Shown: positions 60,330-64,000 of the stretch, piece after piece
How the letters are laid out: each line of letters starts with the position of its first letter
Numbering within the stretch: position 1 is the first letter of the stretch
Source of the DNA: Xanthomonas sontii
GTDB taxonomy: Bacteria; Pseudomonadota; Gammaproteobacteria; Xanthomonadales; Xanthomonadaceae
NCBI RefSeq assembly: GCF_040529055.1
Contig: NZ_CP132342.1
Coordinates: 2,168,001-2,232,000, forward strand
DNA length: 64,000 bases
Direction of reading: 5' to 3'
Position numbers and translations under genes: made by a program
Notes under the pieces: model-generated
Told to the model about the DNA's origin: nothing
The model's input: only the letters and a program-made list of their open reading frames with translations
The model's database searches: none

Positions 60330-62081
60330 ATGCGTACCCACTTCTGCGGCCTGGTCGACGAGACCCTGATCGGCCAAACCGTCACCCTGGCCGGCTGGAC
60401 CGACGTGGCCCGCAACCTCGGCGGCGTGTGCTTCATCGACCTGCGCGACCACGAAGGCATCGTGCAGGTGATGGTGGAGCCGGAGAACGCGGAGGTGTTC
60501 AAGGTCGCCGCCAGCCTCGGCTACGAGGACGTGCTGCAGGTCGAGGGCGTGGTGCGCGCGCGGCATGCGGTCAACGACAAGCTGCGCAGCGGCAAGGTCG
60601 AGGTGATCGCCACCGCCATCACCGTGCTCAACAAGGCCGCGCCGCTGCCGTTCCACGCGCACGAGAACCCGGGCGAGGAAACCCGCCTGAAGTACCGGTA
60701 TCTGGATCTGCGCCGCCCGGAGATGCAGCGCATGCAGCGCACCCGCATCAAGCTGGTACAGGCGCTGCGCCGCTACCTGGACGAGCGTGGCTTCCAGGAC
60801 ATCGAGACGCCGATTCTGACCAAGGCCACCCCGGAAGGCGCGCGCGACTTCCTGGTGCCGGCGCGCATGCATCCGGGCGAGTTCTACGCGCTGCCGCAGT
60901 CGCCGCAGCTGTTCAAGCAGATCCTGATGGTGGCCGGCTTCGACCGCTACTACCAGATCGCGCGCTGCTTCCGCGACGAGGCGCTGCGCGCCGACCGCCA
61001 GCTCGAGTTCACCCAGCTCGACATGGAGTTCGCCTTCGTCCGCGAGCGCGACGTGCAGGACTTCGTCGAAGCCATGGTCCGCGCCATCTTCAAGGAGGTG
61101 GTCGACGTCGAGCTGGCCGCCGAATTCCCGCGCATGACCTGGGCCGAGGCCATGCGCCGCTATGGCTCTGACAAGCCGGACCTGCGCATTGCCCTGGAAC
61201 TGACCGATGTCGCCGACCTGGTCAAGGACAGCGACTTCGCGGTGTTCACTGCGGCGGCCGCCGACCCCGACGGCCGCGTCGCCGCGTTGCGCATTCCCGG
61301 CGGCGCCAGCCTCTCGCGCAAGCAGATCGACGAGTACGCCGCGCACGCCGCCAAGTACGGCGCCAAGGGCCTGGCCTACGTCAAGATCGCCGACAGCGGC
61401 GAGATCAGCTCGCCGATCCAGAAGTTCTTCGGCGAAGCCGCGTTCGCCGCGCTGCTCGCCCACGTCGGTGCCGGCAACGGCGACATCGTGTTCTTCGGCG
61501 CCGGCGCCTACGGCAAGGTCTCCGACTTCATGGGCGCGCTGCGCCTGAAGGCCGGCAAGGACTTCAACCTCATCGCCGATGGCTGGCGGCCGCTGTGGGT
61601 CACCGATTTCCCGATGTTCGAATGGGACGAGGAGGCGCAGCGCTACGTGGCCCTGCATCACCCATTCACCGCGCCGGCGGTGGACGACATCGCCGAACTG
61701 CGCACCCATGCCAAGACCGCGGTGTCGCGCGGCTACGACATGGTGCTCAACGGCAACGAGATCGGCGGCGGTTCCATCCGTATCCACCGCCCGGACATGC
61801 AGAGCGCGGTGTTCGAGCTGCTCGGCATCGGTGCCGAGGAAGCGCGCGCCAAGTTCGGCTTCCTGCTGGACGCGCTGAACTACGGCGCGCCGCCGCACGG
61901 CGGCATCGCCTTCGGCATCGACCGCATCGCCGCGCTGATGGCCGGCACCGAGTCGATCCGCGACGTGATCCCGTTCCCCAAGACCACCGGCGCACAGGAC
62001 CTGATGACCGACGCGCCGTCGCCGATCGCCGACGCGCAGCTGGCCGAAGTGCACGTGCAGGTGCGCCCGCAGGCGCAGTGA
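60330..62081 (+). CDS. aspS: Aspartyl-tRNA synthetase (bacterial type)
   Basis: The 583-residue class IIb synthetase charges tRNA-Asp. The N-terminal OB-fold anticodon-binding domain ([23 protein letters not shown]) is followed by class II motif 1 ([20 protein letters not shown]), motif 2 ([22 protein letters not shown]) and motif 3 ([16 protein letters not shown]). The GAD insertion domain between motifs 2 and 3 (about 280-420) marks the bacterial form. Whether it also charges tRNA-Asn is not decided by sequence here. MRTHFCG at 60330 is the usual start. Confidence 0.97.
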   Translation: MRTHFCGLVDETLIGQTVTLAGWTDVARNLGGVCFIDLRDHEGIVQVMVEPENAEVFKVAASLGYEDVLQVEGVVRARHAVNDKLRSGKVEVIATAITVLNKAAPLPFHAHENPGEETRLKYRYLDLRRPEMQRMQRTRIKLVQALRRYLDERGFQDIETPILTKATPEGARDFLVPARMHPGEFYALPQSPQLFKQILMVAGFDRYYQIARCFRDEALRADRQLEFTQLDMEFAFVRERDVQDFVEAMVRAIFKEVVDVELAAEFPRMTWAEAMRRYGSDKPDLRIALELTDVADLVKDSDFAVFTAAAADPDGRVAALRIPGGASLSRKQIDEYAAHAAKYGAKGLAYVKIADSGEISSPIQKFFGEAAFAALLAHVGAGNGDIVFFGAGAYGKVSDFMGALRLKAGKDFNLIADGWRPLWVTDFPMFEWDEEAQRYVALHHPFTAPAVDDIAELRTHAKTAVSRGYDMVLNGNEIGGGSIRIHRPDMQSAVFELLGIGAEEARAKFGFLLDALNYGAPPHGGIAFGIDRIAALMAGTESIRDVIPFPKTTGAQDLMTDAPSPIADAQLAEVHVQVRPQAQ

Positions 62082-62114
62082 TCCCTTTCTTCCAACCGTA
62101 GCGCAGGCCGACAC

Positions 62115-62426
62115 ATGAGCGAGACCGCATTCAATCTGGAGTGGGAAACCCTCGGCAACGAGGGCGCAGTGGAGGCCATCGTCACCCAGCGCGCGCGCGT
62201 GTTCGGCGGCTGGCTGGTGCGCGCCGGCAGCGGCGCCAACGCGCCGCTGGCGTTCGTGCCGGATCCGGAGGGCCGTTGGGACGGCGAGGACTTCGGCGAG
62301 GACGATTACGAGTACGAGGAAGGCGACGAGGAAGAAGAGGACGAGGAAGAGGAAGGCGACGACGAGGACGAAGACGAGGACGACGGCGAAGAGGCCGACG
62401 CCGACGCCGCGCACCCGGCGCGCTGA
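62115..62426 (+). CDS. Small protein with a polyacidic C-terminal tail
   Basis: The 103-residue protein has a compact N-terminal half (SETAFNLEWETLGNEGAVEA, RARVFGGWLVRAGSG, APLAFVPDPEGRWD), and residues 57-98 are almost entirely Asp and Glu. It starts 34 bp after aspS and ends 4 bp before a GNAT gene, so the three are probably one transcript. The short domain looks beta-rich, but I do not recognise it. The acidic tail could bind basic proteins or metal ions; this is inference. Confidence 0.72.
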   Translation: MSETAFNLEWETLGNEGAVEAIVTQRARVFGGWLVRAGSGANAPLAFVPDPEGRWDGEDFGEDDYEYEEGDEEEEDEEEEGDDEDEDEDDGEEADADAAHPAR

Positions 62427-62429
62427 GTC

Positions 62430-62948
62430 GTGCTGATTCGCCGTGCCACGCCGGACGATGCCGCGGCGGTCATCCGCATCGCCACGGCCACCTTCTGCGA
62501 AACCTTCGGCCATCTGTATCCTGCGCAGGACCTGCAGGCCTTCCTCGACGAAGCCTATTCGATCGAGCGCGCGCAGGTGGTGCTGGCGCATCCGGACTAC
62601 GCGATCTGGCTGGTCGAGCATGACGGCGAGGTGGTGGGACACGCTGCCGCTGGCCCTTGCGGCCTGCCGCATCCCGACGTGAAGCCTGGCGATGGCGAAC
62701 TGAAGCGGCTGTACCTGCTGCGTGCCCACCAGAACGGCGGCTGGGGTGCCCGGCTGTTCGACACCGCCCTGGCCTGGCTGGAGCGCGACGGCCCGCGCAC
62801 GCTGTGGCTCGGCGTGTGGTCGGAGAACCTCGGCGCGCAGCGTTTCTATGCGCGCTACGGCTTCGAGAAGGTCGGCACCTACGAATTCCCGGTGGGGCGG
62901 GTGCGCGATCTCGAATTCATCCTGCGCCGGCCGCCGCGCGCGGCCTGA
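62430..62948 (+). CDS. GNAT-family N-acetyltransferase
   Basis: The 172-residue protein begins at a GTG (62430), three bases after the preceding stop, with the usual GNAT opening MLIRRATPDDAAAV. Conserved elements are TFCETFGHLYPAQDLQAFL, YAIWLVEHDGEVVGHAA, ELKRLYLLRAHQNGGWGARL (acetyl-CoA binding, QxxGxG/A-like) and LGVWSENLGAQRFYARYGF. Similar proteins acetylate small amines or peptides; the substrate is unknown. Its start spacing suggests translational coupling to the acidic protein. Confidence 0.9.
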   Translation: MLIRRATPDDAAAVIRIATATFCETFGHLYPAQDLQAFLDEAYSIERAQVVLAHPDYAIWLVEHDGEVVGHAAAGPCGLPHPDVKPGDGELKRLYLLRAHQNGGWGARLFDTALAWLERDGPRTLWLGVWSENLGAQRFYARYGFEKVGTYEFPVGRVRDLEFILRRPPRAA

Positions 62949-63045
62949 CGCCTGCCGCCGGACCTCGTCCGGGCATGCCGCGTCGACACAGCGGCAACGA
63001 GCGCGCGCTACAGTGCTGGCCTGTCCAGCTTGAGGAGAGCACGCC

Positions 63046-63357
63046 ATGTTCCGACCGTGGATGGGAATCGCCGCCGTCGTGCCGCTGCTGGCCGCGTGCG
63101 CGCCACCGGCGTCGCTGCAGCCGGCCAGTGCCGGGCCGACGGTGCAGGGCGATGGCCGCTGCAACGTCGAGGCCGTGGCCTGGGCGGTGGGCCAGGAGGC
63201 CACCCAGGCGACCATGAGCCGGGTCTGGAAGGAGAGCGGAGCCGGCGTGGTACGGCCGATCGCGCCGGGCCAGGCGGTAACCCGCGACCTGCGCCTGGAT
63301 CGGCTCAACGTGTTCCTGGATGGCAGCAATCACATCGTTCGCACCACCTGCGGCTGA
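63046..63357 (+). CDS. I78-family protease inhibitor lipoprotein
   Basis: The 103-residue protein has a lipoprotein signal (MFRPWMGIAAVVPLLAAC, lipobox LAAC at 15-18). Its mature domain matches the I78 potato-inhibitor-like family: GRCNVEAVAWAVGQEAT, VVRPIAPGQAVTRDLRLDRLN and a terminal DGSNHIVRTTCG with the conserved Cys pair. Family members inhibit serine proteases, so it probably protects the periplasm from such enzymes. It is followed 7 bp downstream by a hydrolase gene. Confidence 0.88.
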   Translation: MFRPWMGIAAVVPLLAACAPPASLQPASAGPTVQGDGRCNVEAVAWAVGQEATQATMSRVWKESGAGVVRPIAPGQAVTRDLRLDRLNVFLDGSNHIVRTTCG

Positions 63358-63364
63358 GTCGCCG

Positions 63365-63991
63365 ATGGCCGCCGCGCCCCAGGTGCTGTTGCTGCATGGC
63401 ATCTGGAACGCGCGGCCGTGGCTGCTGCCGCTGGCGCTGCGCCTGCGCCGCGAGGGCTGGCGCGTCGCCAGCTTCGGCTATTCGACCGCGTTCGGCGGCG
63501 CCGAGGTCGCGCTCCCACGGCTGCACGCCCGCATCGAACGTATGGCAGCCACCGGTCCGGTGGCGCTGGTCGGGCATAGCCTCGGCGGCCTGATCGCCTT
63601 GCAGGCCTTGCGGGAGGTGCCCTCGCTGCCGGTGACCCGGGTGGTGTGCCTGGGCAGCCCGCTGGCCGGCAGTGCCGCCGCGCGCGCCCTGGCGCAACGG
63701 CGGCTCGGACTGGCGCTGGGCCGCAGCGCGGCGCTGTTGCAGCAGGGTGTGGCGCGCTGGGAGGGGCCGGCCGAGGTCGGCATGGTCGCCGGCACCGTGG
63801 CGCGCGGGCTGGGCGCACGCTTTGTCGCGCTGGGGCCGGAGTCCGACGGCAGCGTGGCCCTGGCCGAGACCCGCGTGCCCGGCCTGGGCGATCACTGCCG
63901 GGTGCGTGCCAGCCACAGCGGCCTGCTGTTCTCGGCGCAGGCCGCGCGGCAGACCGCCGCCTTCCTGCGCGACGGCCGCTTCGCCGCCTGA
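63365..63991 (+). CDS. Small alpha/beta-hydrolase (lipase/esterase-like)
   Basis: The 208-residue protein has the N-terminal oxyanion motif VLLLHGIWNARPW, the nucleophile elbow LVGHSLGGLIALQAL and a C-terminal histidine in RVRASHSGLLFS, the pattern of PGAP1/lipase-like hydrolases with no lid domain. No signal peptide is seen, so it is cytoplasmic. It is only 7 bp after the I78 inhibitor and may be co-transcribed. The substrate is unknown. The start at 63365 avoids overlap with the inhibitor; ATG 63320 would overlap it. Confidence 0.85.
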   Translation: MAAAPQVLLLHGIWNARPWLLPLALRLRREGWRVASFGYSTAFGGAEVALPRLHARIERMAATGPVALVGHSLGGLIALQALREVPSLPVTRVVCLGSPLAGSAAARALAQRRLGLALGRSAALLQQGVARWEGPAEVGMVAGTVARGLGARFVALGPESDGSVALAETRVPGLGDHCRVRASHSGLLFSAQAARQTAAFLRDGRFAA

Positions 63992-64000
63992 GCCGGTCGC

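Overview
The window looks like chromosomal DNA from a Xanthomonas-type gammaproteobacterium (Xanthomonadaceae). The evidence is very G/C-rich third codon positions, dispersed GGGATTCGGGATT-type and GCGGCTTCAGCCGC-type intergenic repeats, many TonB-dependent receptors (TBDRs), an L2-like AmpR/class A beta-lactamase pair, and a vibrioferrin/xanthoferrin-type siderophore operon. I saw no tRNA, rRNA, CRISPR array, prophage or replication origin. The only complete mobile element is one IS5-family insertion sequence.

Layout. 1-8 kb (minus strand): the 5' part of a chemotaxis receptor, a trehalose block (otsB, GH15 hydrolase, otsA; the last two overlap by ATGA), and a TBDR. 8-17.6 kb: small secreted or lipoproteins, an acetyltransferase, a permease, a GST, clpB with a heat-shock-type promoter, and a HAD hydrolase coupled to clpB. 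17.6-24 kb: a secreted protein with an in-frame stop, metY, a divergent AraC regulator and Fsr-like MFS exporter, the IS (inserted exactly in the MFS stop codon), and a sterol-desaturase-family hydroxylase followed by a 140-bp tandem repeat array.

25-35.4 kb (minus strand): a siderophore locus. Transcription runs from a Fur-like box through an HpcH/HpaI aldolase, the outer-membrane receptor (xsuA-like), an ATP-grasp ligase, a NIS synthetase, an MFS exporter, a second NIS synthetase and a PLP decarboxylase. The last five overlap and keep the pvsABCDE/xssABCDE order. 35.5-39.6 kb: a Kef-type antiporter, a MASE1 membrane protein with a degenerate kinase module, and a small secreted protein with a Clp/CRP-like site upstream. 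40.4-48.6 kb: three consecutive paralogous TBDRs, each with its own upstream dyad-symmetric sequence.

48.8-64 kb: an ABC-F ATPase, ampR/bla, a secreted esterase convergent with a Tat-exported phospholipase C, a CPA2 antiporter, an FmdB zinc ribbon, a triple-DUF3011 secreted protein, aspS, an acidic small protein, a GNAT, an I78 inhibitor lipoprotein and a small alpha/beta hydrolase.

Most of the window is ordinary core genome. The parts that merit attention are the non-coding architecture (palindromes upstream of the TBDRs, tandem MITE-like array, repeats supplying gene ends), the siderophore operon with its extra aldolase, the degenerate MASE1 kinase-like protein, and the interrupted gene at 17.7-18.4 kb. 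Product calls rest on reading motifs by eye; no database search was made.
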